Below are positions 6,895 through 15,700 of a stretch of DNA of 29,470 nt, piece after piece. Origin of the DNA: CAJGDV01 sp036667875 (lineage in GTDB: Bacteria > Bacillota_I > Bacilli_A > RF39 > UBA660); the NCBI GenBank assembly GCA_036667875.1, contig JAVWTD010000012.1:1-29470 (forward strand), read 5' to 3'. The notes under the pieces were generated by a model. That model had not been told where the DNA came from and made no database searches. It saw only the letters and a program-made list of their open reading frames with translations. The first letter of the stretch is position 1; every line of letters begins with the position of its first letter. Made by a program: the position numbers and the translations under genes.

Positions 6895-9800
6895 TGGATG
6901 TTAATCAATTTGAAGGATTAAAAATTGCTATCGCCTCACCTGAGAAAATCAGGGCATGGTCATTCGGTGAAGTAAAAAAAGCTGAAACAATTAACTATCG
7001 TACTTTAAAACCAGAAAGAGACGGATTATTTTGTGAAAAGATCTTTGGACCTACAAAAGACTTCGAATGTTCTTGTGGAAAGTACAAAAGATTAAGATAT
7101 AAAAATATTGTATGTGATAGATGTGGTGTTGAAGTTACAAGAGCTAAAGTACGTCGTGAACGTATGGGGCATATTGAACTTGCAACTCCTGTATCTCACA
7201 TTTGGTTCTTCAAGGGCATCCCATCAAGAATGGGACTTGTCCTTGATATGTCACCAAGAGATCTTGAAGAAGTTCTATACTTCGTTTCTTACGTAGTATT
7301 AGATCCAGGTGCAGCTCCTTTAGAAAAGAAACAAACTATTTCAGACAAAGAATATAGAAGTTTCTATGAAAAATATGGAACTTCATTCAAAGTTGGAATG
7401 GGTGCTGAAGCAATTAAAACATTATTAGAACAAGTAAATCTTTCTTTAGAAGTTGAAAAAATAAAAGTTGAAATTGAAGAAATTAAAGACTCAACTAGTC
7501 AAAAAAGAATTCGTTTAATTAAACGTTTAGATGTATTAAACGCATTTCTAGAGTCAGGAAACAAACCTGAATGGATGATTATTGATGCTTTACCTGTTAT
7601 TCCACCTGAATTACGACCAATGATTCAATTAGATGGTGGTAGATTTGCAACAAGTGATTTAAATGACTTATATAGACGTGTTATTAATCGTAATAATCGT
7701 TTAAAGAAATTAATGGATCTTGGAGCTCCATCTATTATCATTCAAAATGAAAAACGTATGTTACAAGAAGCAGTTGATGCACTATTTGACAATGGTCGTC
7801 GTGGACGTAACATTACAGGAGCAGGAAATAGACCTTTAAAATCTTTATCAAGTATGTTAAAGGGAAAACAAGGACGTTTCCGTCAAAACTTACTAGGAAA
7901 ACGTGTAGACTATTCAGGTCGTTCAGTTATCGTAGTAGGACCAACTTTAAAAATGTATGAATGTGGTATTCCAAAAGAAATGGCTCTTGAGTTATTTAAA
8001 CCACATGTTATAAATGGTTTAGTTACTAAAGAAATAGCAAGCAACATTAAAGCTGCTAAAAAAATGATTGAAAATCAAGATCCTCGTGTTTGGGATATTG
8101 TAGAAGAGAAGATAAAAGAACATCCAGTTATGTTAAATCGTGCTCCTACACTTCATAGACTTGGTATTCAAGCATTCGAACCAAAATTAATCGATGGTAG
8201 AAGTATCCGCTTACATCCACTTGTTTGTGGTGCGTTTAATGCCGATTTCGATGGAGATCAAATGGCAGTACACGTTCCAATAAGTCCTGAAGCTCAAACT
8301 GAAGCCAGAGTATTAATGCTTGGAGCAAACAATATTCTTTCTCCAAAAAACGGAGAACCAGTTGTTACACCAGGTCAAGATATGGTTCTAGGAAACTACT
8401 ATTTAACTATAGAAAAAACTAACCAACCTGGAGAAGGACGCGTATTTAAAAATGCTAACGAAGCTCTTATGGCTTACGAAAGAAATGAGTTAAATCTTCA
8501 TACTCGTATTGCTATTCCAGCTAGAAGCTTTAAATATAAATTATTCCCAGATGAATATTTAGATAAATACTTAGTAACTACAGTTGGAAAATTAAAATTC
8601 AACGAAATATTCCCTGATACTTTCCAATATATTAATGATGGAAGTGCAGAAAATATTGAAAGAGTTACTCCAAAAAAATACTTCTTACCAATGGGGACTA
8701 ATATTCCAGAAGCTATAAAAGCTATGGAGTTAACAACACCATTTGCAAAGGGTATTCTAAACAAACTTATAGCTCAAATTTACAAGAGATATTTCACTAC
8801 TGAAACATCAATAATGCTTGATAAATTAAAAGACTTAGGTTTTAAATATTCTACTTTATCTGGTATATCAATCTCAATTGATGATATTAAAGGTTCTGAA
8901 AAGAAACCAGAAATTGTAGCTGCAGCTCAAGAAAACGTTGATAAAATAAACAAACAATTTAAACGTGGATTAATTACAGACCGTGAAAGATATGAAAAAG
9001 TTGTTGATATTTGGATGAAAGCAAAAGGAGAAGTAACTGCTGAACTTTCTGAAAGATTAAAAAACGATAAAGATTCTTCTATCGCAATGATGACTAACTC
9101 AAAAGCGCGTGGAGACTTAGGGTCTTACACTCAATTAGTTGGTATGCGTGGATTATTCAACACACCATCTGGTGATTATGTAGAAATTCCAGTTCTATCT
9201 TCATTCTCTGAAGGTATAACAATATCTGAATTCTTTATATCTACACATGGTACTCGTAAAGGAGCCGTAGACACTGCCTTAAAGACAGCCGATGCTGGTT
9301 ACTTAACACGTCGTTTAGTTGACGTTTCACAAGATATTATTGTTAAAGAAGAAGACTGTAAAACAGGAAACTTTGTTAATATCGAAGCATTTGTTAAAGA
9401 AGACGGAACAGTAGTTGAAGGACTAAGAGACCGTATTGTTGGACGTTTCACAGGAAAAGCTGTGTTACACCCTGAAACAAAAGCTGTACTAGCTGCAAAA
9501 GATACTTATATTACTGAAAACTTAGCAGATAAAATAATTAAAGCTAATGTTGTAAGTGTTCCTTTAAGAACAATCCTTACATGTCGTACTGAACACGGTG
9601 TTTGTCAAAAATGTTATGGTAGAAACTTAGCAACTGGATCTATTGTTGAAACAGGAGAAGCTGTTGGTATCATGGCTGCACAATCAATCGGGGAACCAGG
9701 TACCCAATTAACCATGAGAACATTCAATACTGGTGGGGTTGCCGGAGACGATATAACTCAAGGGTTACCACGTGTACAAGAATTATTCGAAGCACGTAAT

Positions 9801-10526
9801 CCAAAAGGAAAGGCTACTATTTCTGAAATCAATGGTATTGTTACTAAGATTGAAGATAATAATGGTCAACTTAGTATCTTTGTTAAAAATGATACAGAAA
9901 CACGTGAACACGTATCTAACTATGGATCTAAATTACATGTAGAACTTAATGAAGAAGTAACCGCTGGTCAAAGATTAACTATGGGTGCTATTAACCCTAA
10001 AGAATTACTAGCAGTAACTGACCCTTTAACTGTTCAAGAATATATTGTATTTGAAATTCAAAAAGTTTACCGTTCTCAAGGTGTTGATGTTTCAGATAAG
10101 CACGTTGAAGTTATTGCTAAACGTATGATTTCAAAAATTAAAATCATTAATTCAGGTGATTCATTATACTTACCAGGAACAATGGTAAATATTAATAAAT
10201 TTGCTGATTTAAATAAAGAACTAATTATTACAGGAAAACGTCCAGCAACTGGTCGTCCAGTATTATTAGGTATCACTAAAGCATCTCTTGAAACTGATTC
10301 ATTCTTATCAGCCGCATCATTCCAAGAAACAACACGTATCTTAACAGATGCTGCAATTCATGGAAAAGTTGATAAACTTGAAGGTCTAAAAGAAAATGTT
10401 ATGATTGGTAAATTAATACCAGCAGGAACAGGGGCAAAAAAATACAAAAAAGCTGATTATGATTTAGCTATTGATGTATTAAAAGAAGAACCTCTTGAAG
10501 CTTTAGAACAAGAATTAATGGATTAA
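6894..10526 (+). CDS. rpoC: RNA polymerase beta' subunit
   Basis: This is the catalytic beta' subunit; 1210 residues is a normal Bacillota length. The N-terminal zinc ribbon has Cys59, Cys61, Cys74 and Cys77. The Mg-binding NADFDGD motif has Asp451, Asp453 and Asp455. The second zinc site has Cys822, Cys897, Cys904 and Cys907. The bridge helix/trigger loop region includes GIMAAQSIGEPGTQLTMRTF. The ATG overlaps the rpoB stop by one base (TAATG at 6892-6896), with its Shine-Dalgarno sequence (GAGGAGG) inside the rpoB tail, so the two subunits are probably translationally coupled. Many Bacillota instead have a spacer here. Confidence 0.99.
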   Translation: MDVNQFEGLKIAIASPEKIRAWSFGEVKKAETINYRTLKPERDGLFCEKIFGPTKDFECSCGKYKRLRYKNIVCDRCGVEVTRAKVRRERMGHIELATPVSHIWFFKGIPSRMGLVLDMSPRDLEEVLYFVSYVVLDPGAAPLEKKQTISDKEYRSFYEKYGTSFKVGMGAEAIKTLLEQVNLSLEVEKIKVEIEEIKDSTSQKRIRLIKRLDVLNAFLESGNKPEWMIIDALPVIPPELRPMIQLDGGRFATSDLNDLYRRVINRNNRLKKLMDLGAPSIIIQNEKRMLQEAVDALFDNGRRGRNITGAGNRPLKSLSSMLKGKQGRFRQNLLGKRVDYSGRSVIVVGPTLKMYECGIPKEMALELFKPHVINGLVTKEIASNIKAAKKMIENQDPRVWDIVEEKIKEHPVMLNRAPTLHRLGIQAFEPKLIDGRSIRLHPLVCGAFNADFDGDQMAVHVPISPEAQTEARVLMLGANNILSPKNGEPVVTPGQDMVLGNYYLTIEKTNQPGEGRVFKNANEALMAYERNELNLHTRIAIPARSFKYKLFPDEYLDKYLVTTVGKLKFNEIFPDTFQYINDGSAENIERVTPKKYFLPMGTNIPEAIKAMELTTPFAKGILNKLIAQIYKRYFTTETSIMLDKLKDLGFKYSTLSGISISIDDIKGSEKKPEIVAAAQENVDKINKQFKRGLITDRERYEKVVDIWMKAKGEVTAELSERLKNDKDSSIAMMTNSKARGDLGSYTQLVGMRGLFNTPSGDYVEIPVLSSFSEGITISEFFISTHGTRKGAVDTALKTADAGYLTRRLVDVSQDIIVKEEDCKTGNFVNIEAFVKEDGTVVEGLRDRIVGRFTGKAVLHPETKAVLAAKDTYITENLADKIIKANVVSVPLRTILTCRTEHGVCQKCYGRNLATGSIVETGEAVGIMAAQSIGEPGTQLTMRTFNTGGVAGDDITQGLPRVQELFEARNPKGKATISEINGIVTKIEDNNGQLSIFVKNDTETREHVSNYGSKLHVELNEEVTAGQRLTMGAINPKELLAVTDPLTVQEYIVFEIQKVYRSQGVDVSDKHVEVIAKRMISKIKIINSGDSLYLPGTMVNINKFADLNKELIITGKRPATGRPVLLGITKASLETDSFLSAASFQETTRILTDAAIHGKVDKLEGLKENVMIGKLIPAGTGAKKYKKADYDLAIDVLKEEPLEALEQELMD

Positions 10527-10532
10527 TAAAAT

Positions 10533-10558
10533 AAGATAGGTAAATACCTATCTTTTTT
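10533..10558 (+). terminator. Intrinsic terminator after rpoC
   Basis: AAGATAGGTA (10533-10542) pairs with TACCTATCTT (10545-10554), running into six T residues (10553-10558). It is the first strong terminator after the L10 attenuator, so it closes the ribosomal protein/RNA polymerase unit. Confidence 0.9.
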
Positions 10559-10579
10559 AGTTATTATCTTAAAATACCT

Positions 10580-10609
10580 TTGTTATATATAAATAATATA
10601 TGTTATAAT
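10580..10609 (+). promoter_or_regulatory. Promoter for the CYTH-domain gene
   Basis: TATAAT at 10604-10609 with TGT before it (extended -10). The best -35 is TTGTTA (10580-10585) at 18-base spacing, which is weak. The start codon follows after about 18 bases, so the leader is very short. Confidence 0.5.
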
Positions 10610-10626
10610 CATTATAGGTGATAAAA

Positions 10627-11196
10627 ATGGAAGAAATAGAAATTAATGTAGAACTATTTTCTACTTTAGAAGAAGCAAAAAACAAATTAAGTCAATTTAA
10701 TTTTATTGGAGAAGAAAAAATTATGGATGTTTATTTTTATGATCCAAATAAATTATCTTCAAAACCAAATAATGAAAAAGAAATAGGGGAATCATTGAGA
10801 CTAAGAAACATAAATGGAAAATTTAAAGTATCTTATAAAATAGATAAATATGATGAAACCGGCAAATGGTTATACTCAGATAATATTGAAAAAGAAATTA
10901 CAAATGTAAATGAAACATTAAAACAATTTAATCAATCAGGTTTAAAAGAAATGTTTACAATAAAAAATATTAGAAGTCACTATAAAAATGATGAATTTGA
11001 TATTTATGTAGAAAATGTAGAAAATTTAGGAAATTTTATCGAAATTGAAAAACATGTTTTAGAAACAGAAGACATTATAAAACTAAAAGAAAACATGTAT
11101 TCATTTGTCATAAACCTTGGATTAAATATAAGTGAAGTTCTAAAAATAGGAAAACCAGAAATGATGTTAAAAGCACTTAATATTGATATTAAATAA
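10627..11196 (+). CDS. CYTH-domain (CyaB/thiamine-triphosphatase-like) protein
   Basis: CYTH enzymes bind organic or inorganic triphosphates in a beta-tunnel; members act as class IV adenylate cyclases, thiamine triphosphatases or tripolyphosphatases. The 189 residues start with the family's EIEINVE pattern, followed by the basic strand ESLRLRNINGKFKVSYK and acidic strands FDIYVENVENLGNFIEIE. The ExExK signature is imperfect: the Lys is replaced (EIEIN), so phosphate binding may differ. The ATG is chosen over an in-frame GTG nine bases upstream because AGGTG at 10616-10620, which contains that GTG, is the only Shine-Dalgarno sequence. It stands alone between its own promoter and a bidirectional terminator. 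The substrate cannot be told from sequence. Confidence 0.75.
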   Translation: MEEIEINVELFSTLEEAKNKLSQFNFIGEEKIMDVYFYDPNKLSSKPNNEKEIGESLRLRNINGKFKVSYKIDKYDETGKWLYSDNIEKEITNVNETLKQFNQSGLKEMFTIKNIRSHYKNDEFDIYVENVENLGNFIEIEKHVLETEDIIKLKENMYSFVINLGLNISEVLKIGKPEMMLKALNIDIK

Positions 11197-11209
11197 TTTT
11201 AGATTCATT

Positions 11210-11244
11210 AAAAAAGATAAACGATTTAATCATTTATCTTTTTT
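11210..11244. terminator. Bidirectional terminator between convergent genes
   Basis: AAAAAAGATAAA (11210-11221) pairs with TTTATCTTTTTT (11233-11244): a 12-bp stem with an A-run on one side and a T-run on the other. It serves both the plus-strand CYTH gene and the minus-strand amidoligase-like gene; the latter's stop codon (11230-11232) lies in the loop. Confidence 0.85.
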
Positions 11245-12117
11245 ATTATTTCTAAATTCACCTTTGTATTGTTTAACATAATCTATTTTAGATTCACTAT
11301 CACTATATATTAAATCTCCTAAAAGAAGAGCATTTTTAAATGTAACTCTTTGTTTTCCAGCTTCATAAAAAGCATCTATTAATTCTTTGTTATTGTCATC
11401 ATTGGCAAACCTAAATAAACTTGCAAAGAAATTTACATTATTTTGCCATACTAGTTCGTTTAATGTACCGTTTGGACATCTAACCTCATAAGTATCCTTA
11501 CAATCCTCAATGAAATTATCTTGTCTACTGTACATTAAATGATTGTTTAAATTTAATCCAAACTCTTTATTAAATAACAAAAATAATCCTAATCTTCTTT
11601 TATCATTTACATATAAATTAATTCTACTTTTAAGTTTCTCTCCTAGCTTCTTAGCGTATTCATAAGCATTTAATCTTAGATGGTCAGTTTCTCCATAACT
11701 AAACTCATATATAATATCCTCAAATGAATACCAAAGTTTTAAAAAATAAACTAAGTTCTCTTCCTTAATTATAGATTGATCAAAATGAATATGACCACCC
11801 ATATCATCAGTTATATAACCACCATTGTTTTTAATGATATTTAAAACTTCTTTAAAGTTTTTCCAATCTTCGATGTGATTTTTTAAAATAGGAGTTTGAG
11901 TTTCATACAAATAAGAATCATAATCAACATTATAGTCAATATGTCTTTTATGAATATCATTTTTAATAAGTTTTAAATCTTTGTCTGCTAAGAATTCCAC
12001 TTCACATCCAAAACTAAAATTACTAATGTTTAATTTTTCTTTAAACTTTGAAATACTCTCACTTATTATTTTGTTTAATTTATATTTAGAAAGATTACTT
12101 AAATAACTTTGTTCCAT
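11230..12117 (-). CDS. Amidoligase-like (COOH-NH2 ligase, glutamine-synthetase fold) protein
   Basis: The protein resembles the Amidoligase_2 family, predicted ATP-dependent enzymes that form amide bonds between carboxyl and amino groups, often in peptide tailoring. Visible landmarks over 295 residues are FGCEVEF (Glu39, Glu41), GGHIHFD (His109, His111, Asp113) and YEVRCPNGTLNELVWQ (Glu211, Arg213), the order expected for metal- and ATP-binding residues of this fold. There is no signal peptide, so it should be cytosolic. It has its own promoter and an AGGGGTG ribosome binding site, and converges on the CYTH gene. No substrate-peptide gene, GNAT or peptidase partner is next to it, so the substrate is unknown. 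The family call rests on motifs recalled by eye. Confidence 0.6.
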   Translation of the reverse strand: MEQSYLSNLSKYKLNKIISESISKFKEKLNISNFSFGCEVEFLADKDLKLIKNDIHKRHIDYNVDYDSYLYETQTPILKNHIEDWKNFKEVLNIIKNNGGYITDDMGGHIHFDQSIIKEENLVYFLKLWYSFEDIIYEFSYGETDHLRLNAYEYAKKLGEKLKSRINLYVNDKRRLGLFLLFNKEFGLNLNNHLMYSRQDNFIEDCKDTYEVRCPNGTLNELVWQNNVNFFASLFRFANDDNNKELIDAFYEAGKQRVTFKNALLLGDLIYSDSESKIDYVKQYKGEFRNNKKDK

Positions 12118-12142
12118 AATAACACCCCTTCTAATGGGTATT

Positions 12143-12170
12143 ATTATACCACTTTTTTTATATTTGTCTA
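12143..12170 (-). promoter_or_regulatory. Promoter of the amidoligase-like gene
   Basis: Read on the minus strand: TAGACA (12170-12165), 16 bases, TATAAT (12148-12143), with TGG before the -10 (extended -10). The leader to the ATG at 12117 is short and carries AGGGGTG. Confidence 0.65.
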
Positions 12171-12205
12171 ATTACAAAAAAGAACTACATATTTAGTAGT
12201 TCTTT
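12171..12205 (-). terminator. Terminator of rnhC overlapping its stop codon
   Basis: AAAGAACTAC (12179-12188) pairs with GTAGTTCTTT (12196-12205). On the minus strand the stem is followed by a run of six to eight T residues. The stop codon (TAG, 12187-12185) lies within the stem. Confidence 0.8.
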
Positions 12206-13132
12206 AACTTTAGAAGTGTTTTTAAAATTTATTTTTGCAACTTCGTTTAACTTCTCAAAACCATATTTTTTAACAACTTCACATGCAACATTATCAACAA
12301 CTGTTCCTGCTCCCTTTGGAAGAAGAATACCAATTGATTCACTAAGGCGACCAAATTCTTTTAAGAATATAAATCTACTTATTAAAGAAGCACATGCAAC
12401 ACTTAAACATTTATCTTCAGCTTTAGTCATAAAAGTTATATTTTTTACAGCGGATGGATTATCTTTCAAATAACTAAAATATACATATTTTTCTGCAAAT
12501 TGATCAACAACAATATAATCATAAAATAATCCTTTCATCTTTAAATCAGATAAAACTTTATTATGAAGAATAGCCTTTAATTTATTCATATTATTACCAC
12601 TCGCGTATCTCTCATTATATTCCTTATTTGAAAGAACAACAGTACTATAAATTATTTTATTATAAAATTTAGGAACAACTTCTAAGATAGCTTCATCAGT
12701 CATCTTCTTAGAGTCTTTTACTCCAAGACTTTCTAAAAAACTTATATCTTCTTTTTTAACATAAGCAGCTGTTACAACCATCGGACCAAAATAATCTCCT
12801 GTGCCAACTTCGTCAGATCCAATAGTTGTAAAATTATAGACTTTTGGATCTTTAGATTCAACCTTGTCTTTCTTCTTTTCCTCACTATTTGTTACTTTAA
12901 CAGACTTATCAGGATTATTATGTTTTTCCATTTCAATCCATAATTGACTACTTAAATCTGCATCTTTTCCTTGAAAAACAGCCTTACCTGACTGATATAA
13001 AGTTACTACAGTATCTCCATCATCAGCTTGAAATAAAGCGTATGGTGGTGTCTTTAATCGTTTCATATCATCATACATTAAACTCATTGATTCTTTGGTT
13101 TTATCGCTCACACTAACAGTAATTGTTGACAT
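12185..13132 (-). CDS. rnhC: Ribonuclease HIII
   Basis: RNase HIII cleaves the RNA strand of RNA-DNA hybrids and replaces RNase HI-type activity in many Bacillota. The 315-residue product has an N-terminal TBP-like hybrid-binding domain (about 1-80), a charged linker rich in Lys/Glu (83-97), and the catalytic domain opening with GSDEVGTGDYFGP. The four catalytic acids can be placed at Asp107, Glu108, Asp210 and Asp240; GVKDSKKM (137-144) is also typical of RNase HII/HIII. The ATG at 13132 is preferred to an in-frame GTG at 13141, which overlaps the Shine-Dalgarno sequence (AAGGAGTG). It is divergent from cvpA, and this rnhC-cvpA pairing is common in Bacillota. Confidence 0.95.
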   Translation of the reverse strand: MSTITVSVSDKTKESMSLMYDDMKRLKTPPYALFQADDGDTVVTLYQSGKAVFQGKDADLSSQLWIEMEKHNNPDKSVKVTNSEEKKKDKVESKDPKVYNFTTIGSDEVGTGDYFGPMVVTAAYVKKEDISFLESLGVKDSKKMTDEAILEVVPKFYNKIIYSTVVLSNKEYNERYASGNNMNKLKAILHNKVLSDLKMKGLFYDYIVVDQFAEKYVYFSYLKDNPSAVKNITFMTKAEDKCLSVACASLISRFIFLKEFGRLSESIGILLPKGAGTVVDNVACEVVKKYGFEKLNEVAKINFKNTSKVKELLNM

Positions 13133-13183
13133 AGTTATCACTCCTTAAATACTATTTTAACATAAAATGCTTTATTTTTATAG

Positions 13184-13189
13184 TATAAT
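13184..13189 (+). promoter_or_regulatory. -10 element for cvpA in the divergent rnhC/cvpA gap
   Basis: TATAAT at 13184-13189 lies 33 bases upstream of the cvpA start; the repeated ATAATATAATATAATT makes the exact hexamer ambiguous, and no good -35 is visible. On the opposite strand a TAAAAT about 25 bases upstream of the rnhC start could serve that gene. Confidence 0.4.
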
Positions 13190-13221
13190 ATAATATAATT
13201 AAATAGAAAGGATGGATGAAC

Positions 13222-13932
13222 ATGAATGCAGTTGATATAATAATTTTAATAATAATTGGTTTTGGAGCCTTAGTAGGATTTAAAAGAGGATTTATAAGAC
13301 AATTAGTATCTTTCTTTGGCTTTTTCCTATCAGTTATTTTAGCATTCTCTTTTAAAGGAATGTTATCACAAATACTATTTAGAATTCTACCGTTTTTCAC
13401 ATTTAAAGGACCTCTAGCGGGTGTATCAGTTTTGAATATACTCTTTTATGAAGTACTATCTTTTTTGATACTCCTAGTAGTCTTTTTAAGTTTATTACAA
13501 ATTTTAATTTACATCTCAAAAATACTTGAACGTATTATTAAACTAACCCTTATTTTTATATTACCATCAAAAATTGGGGGAATGATATTAGGAGCTATTG
13601 AAAACTATGTAGTTGTATTTGTAGCCCTATATATATTATCATTTCCAATGACCAATATTGATTTTCTAAAAGGTTCTACTTTAAAAACTAAAATACTTAA
13701 TAATACACCATTACTTAGTAATTACACCAAAGAAACAACAAAAGCAATAAATGAACTTGATACTTTAAAAGAAAAGTATAAAGACGGAAAAAGAATAAAT
13801 GAATTTAATTTAGAAGCATTAAATCTATTACTAAAATATAAAATAACAAATGTAGAATCAATCGATAAACTAGTAAAATTAGAAAAACTAAAGATAGATA
13901 ATATCGACTCTGTTTTATCTAACTATAGATAA
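13222..13932 (+). CDS. CvpA-family membrane protein
   Basis: CvpA-type proteins are small polytopic membrane proteins; E. coli CvpA is needed for colicin V production and envelope homeostasis. The 236 residues begin with MNAVDIIILIIIGFGALVGFK, followed by the characteristic G-x-x-RGFIRQL turn. There are roughly four membrane segments (1-20, 26-45, 66-96, 110-142) and then a Lys/Glu-rich cytosolic tail of about 90 residues. The start at 13222 gives 9-base spacing from AAAGGA, better than the in-frame ATG at 13216 (3 bases). It stands divergent from rnhC and is closed by the terminator at 14006-14038. Biochemical function is unknown. Confidence 0.8.
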   Translation: MNAVDIIILIIIGFGALVGFKRGFIRQLVSFFGFFLSVILAFSFKGMLSQILFRILPFFTFKGPLAGVSVLNILFYEVLSFLILLVVFLSLLQILIYISKILERIIKLTLIFILPSKIGGMILGAIENYVVVFVALYILSFPMTNIDFLKGSTLKTKILNNTPLLSNYTKETTKAINELDTLKEKYKDGKRINEFNLEALNLLLKYKITNVESIDKLVKLEKLKIDNIDSVLSNYR

Positions 13933-14005
13933 AAATAATAAATAAGAAAATTTCTAGCCTAAATTTATTATTATTTATATAAATCGATAACTTTATAATC
14001 AAATA

Positions 14006-14038
14006 ACTTAAGTTTAATAGACTTAAGTCTTTTTTTTT
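14006..14038 (+). terminator. Terminator after cvpA
   Basis: ACTTAAGT (14006-14013) pairs with a second ACTTAAGT (14021-14028), since the 8-mer is self-complementary. The loop is 7 bases and a 9-base T-run follows (14030-14038). Its 3' arm overlaps the -35 region proposed for rsmE. Confidence 0.85.
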
Positions 14039-14046
14039 GCTAAAAT
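14018..14046 (+). promoter_or_regulatory. Promoter for rsmE overlapping the cvpA terminator
   Basis: TAGACT (14018-14023), 17 bases, TAAAAT (14041-14046), with TGC before the -10 (extended). The rsmE ATG is only 15 bases past the -10, so the leader would be about 8-10 bases, with GGTG as the only ribosome binding element. Confidence 0.45.
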
Positions 14047-14061
14047 GTATATGGTGATTAA

Positions 14062-14766
14062 ATGCAAAGATATTTTTCAAAAGAATTAAAAAATAATATA
14101 TTTACATTAAATAAAGATGATTTATATCATATAATAAAAGTAATGAGAATGAAACAAAACGAATTAATAGAAGTTGTATTTGATCATGAAGTTTATTTAT
14201 GTAAATTAAATGCAGACTATGAAGCAGATAAAATTAAAATAATAGAAAAAGACAAATCAAATATAATTAAAAGAGTCTTAATAATACCATTATTAAAAGA
14301 ACAAAAATTTGATTTAATTTTACAAAAAGCAACAGAACTTGGAGTAGACGAAATAATTCCTGTCATTATGGAAAGATCAGTAGTTAAAAGAACTCCAGAA
14401 AAAGAAGAAAAAAAGTTAGAAAGATGGTCAAAGATAATTAAAGAAGCCAGTGAACAATCAAAAAGAACTGATATTCCTAGTATTACGAAAGTAAGAAAAT
14501 TAAACGAATTAGAAGAACTTGACGGATTAAAGATGGTATGTAGTACTTCTACAAAAACTTTACAATTTAAAAATTTTTTGACCAATAATAAAAATTATGA
14601 TAAAATAAATATAGTAATTGGACCAGAAGGTGGAATATCCCCAAAAGAAGAAGAATACTTAGAAAAAATAGGTTTTACTAGGGTTTCTTTAGGGTCTAAA
14701 ATAATGAGAGTCGAAACTGTACCAATGTTCGTTCTCAGTGTTCTTAATTATGAAAATATGGAGTGA
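14062..14766 (+). CDS. rsmE: 16S rRNA m3U1498 methyltransferase
   Basis: RsmE methylates N3 of U1498 of 16S rRNA near the decoding site, using SAM and a SPOUT-fold trefoil knot. The 234 residues fit the family. An N-terminal PUA-like domain (about 1-70, with HIIKVMRMKQNELIEV) precedes the SPOUT domain carrying LILQKATELGVDEIIPVIMERS, EASEQSKRTDIP, the glycine loop IVIGPEGGISPKEEEY and the knot segment SLGSKIMRVETVPMF (more often LGxRILRxETA). The ATG has only a short GGTG upstream. The next gene starts 6 bases after the TGA stop, so rsmE and the following membrane-protein gene form one unit, then mtaB. Confidence 0.93.
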   Translation: MQRYFSKELKNNIFTLNKDDLYHIIKVMRMKQNELIEVVFDHEVYLCKLNADYEADKIKIIEKDKSNIIKRVLIIPLLKEQKFDLILQKATELGVDEIIPVIMERSVVKRTPEKEEKKLERWSKIIKEASEQSKRTDIPSITKVRKLNELEELDGLKMVCSTSTKTLQFKNFLTNNKNYDKINIVIGPEGGISPKEEEYLEKIGFTRVSLGSKIMRVETVPMFVLSVLNYENME

Positions 14767-14772
14767 TGCAAA

Positions 14773-15678
14773 ATGTTAGATAACTTAACATTGACCGATT
14801 TTATTATACTTGGAGTTCTTGCAGTAATTATCATTTTTGCAGGAATTATTTTGCTTATCTTCCTAACAAAGAAAAACAAAAAAAGTTCAGTTTTAGAAAC
14901 ATTTGATACAAAAGAAATACCTGATGTAGAAGAAAAAGCGGAAGAAAAAAAACCAGACGTTAAGATTTCTTTAGCAACTGAAAACATTCCACAAATAGAA
15001 GAACCAAATAAAGAAATAACAAAAGAAGAAGTAAACAATGAAATAGAAATACAAAAAGAAGAAGTAAATAATGAAATAGAAAGACCAGATGATAAAAAAA
15101 TGGATGAAGAAATAATATTTATTACTGCAAAAGAAACAGAACAAGATAGTCGTAATAAGACTAGTATTGAAGAAGTTTTAAAAGCACTTACTGAAGATTT
15201 AGATAAAGAAAAAATTGCTAAAATAGATGAGTATGAAGAAGAACAAGATAGAGAAGCAGTCATAAGTTATCAAGAATTAAGAAAAAAAATGATGTCTACT
15301 AAGGAAGAACCAATAAAGGAAATATCAATAGAAGACGCTAAAGATTATGAAAAAGAATTTTTTGAAATACTAGATCGTAATGAAACAGAATTATCTTCTA
15401 AAGAAGAAGAAGTTATTCCAGAACCTGTTACAGTAACTATTTATGATGATGAACCTATTTTTGAAGATTCAGACTTTATAGAAGAAAAAATAGAACCAGT
15501 TATTTACACAAGCAGTGAGTTTATCTCACCTATATTTGGAAGACAAGAACAAATAAATGAATATCCATCAAACACTGAAATTATTGATGAAGAAAAAAAG
15601 ACTAATGAGATACTTCCATTTTTTGATGATACTGATGAATTTTTAAACACCTTAAAGGAATTTAGAAAAGGCCTTTAA
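14773..15678 (+). CDS. Single-pass membrane protein with long acidic tail, unknown function
   Basis: I do not recognise a named family. The 301 residues have one N-terminal membrane segment (about 9-31, DFIILGVLAVIIIFAGIILL) with a basic stop-transfer TKKNKKSS, then about 265 residues that are highly charged and predominantly acidic. An imperfect repeat, EEVNNEIE, occurs twice in a row (encoded around 15025-15080). There is no catalytic motif. Orientation should place the acidic tail in the cytosol. It begins 6 bases after rsmE and ends 22 bases before mtaB, so it is part of that operon; in position it resembles lineage-specific spacers between rsmE and mtaB. The low-complexity tail could be a scaffold, but nothing here proves that. 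Confidence 0.75.
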   Translation: MLDNLTLTDFIILGVLAVIIIFAGIILLIFLTKKNKKSSVLETFDTKEIPDVEEKAEEKKPDVKISLATENIPQIEEPNKEITKEEVNNEIEIQKEEVNNEIERPDDKKMDEEIIFITAKETEQDSRNKTSIEEVLKALTEDLDKEKIAKIDEYEEEQDREAVISYQELRKKMMSTKEEPIKEISIEDAKDYEKEFFEILDRNETELSSKEEEVIPEPVTVTIYDDEPIFEDSDFIEEKIEPVIYTSSEFISPIFGRQEQINEYPSNTEIIDEEKKTNEILPFFDDTDEFLNTLKEFRKGL

Positions 15679-15700
15679 GGCTTTATTTTAGGAGGATTAT

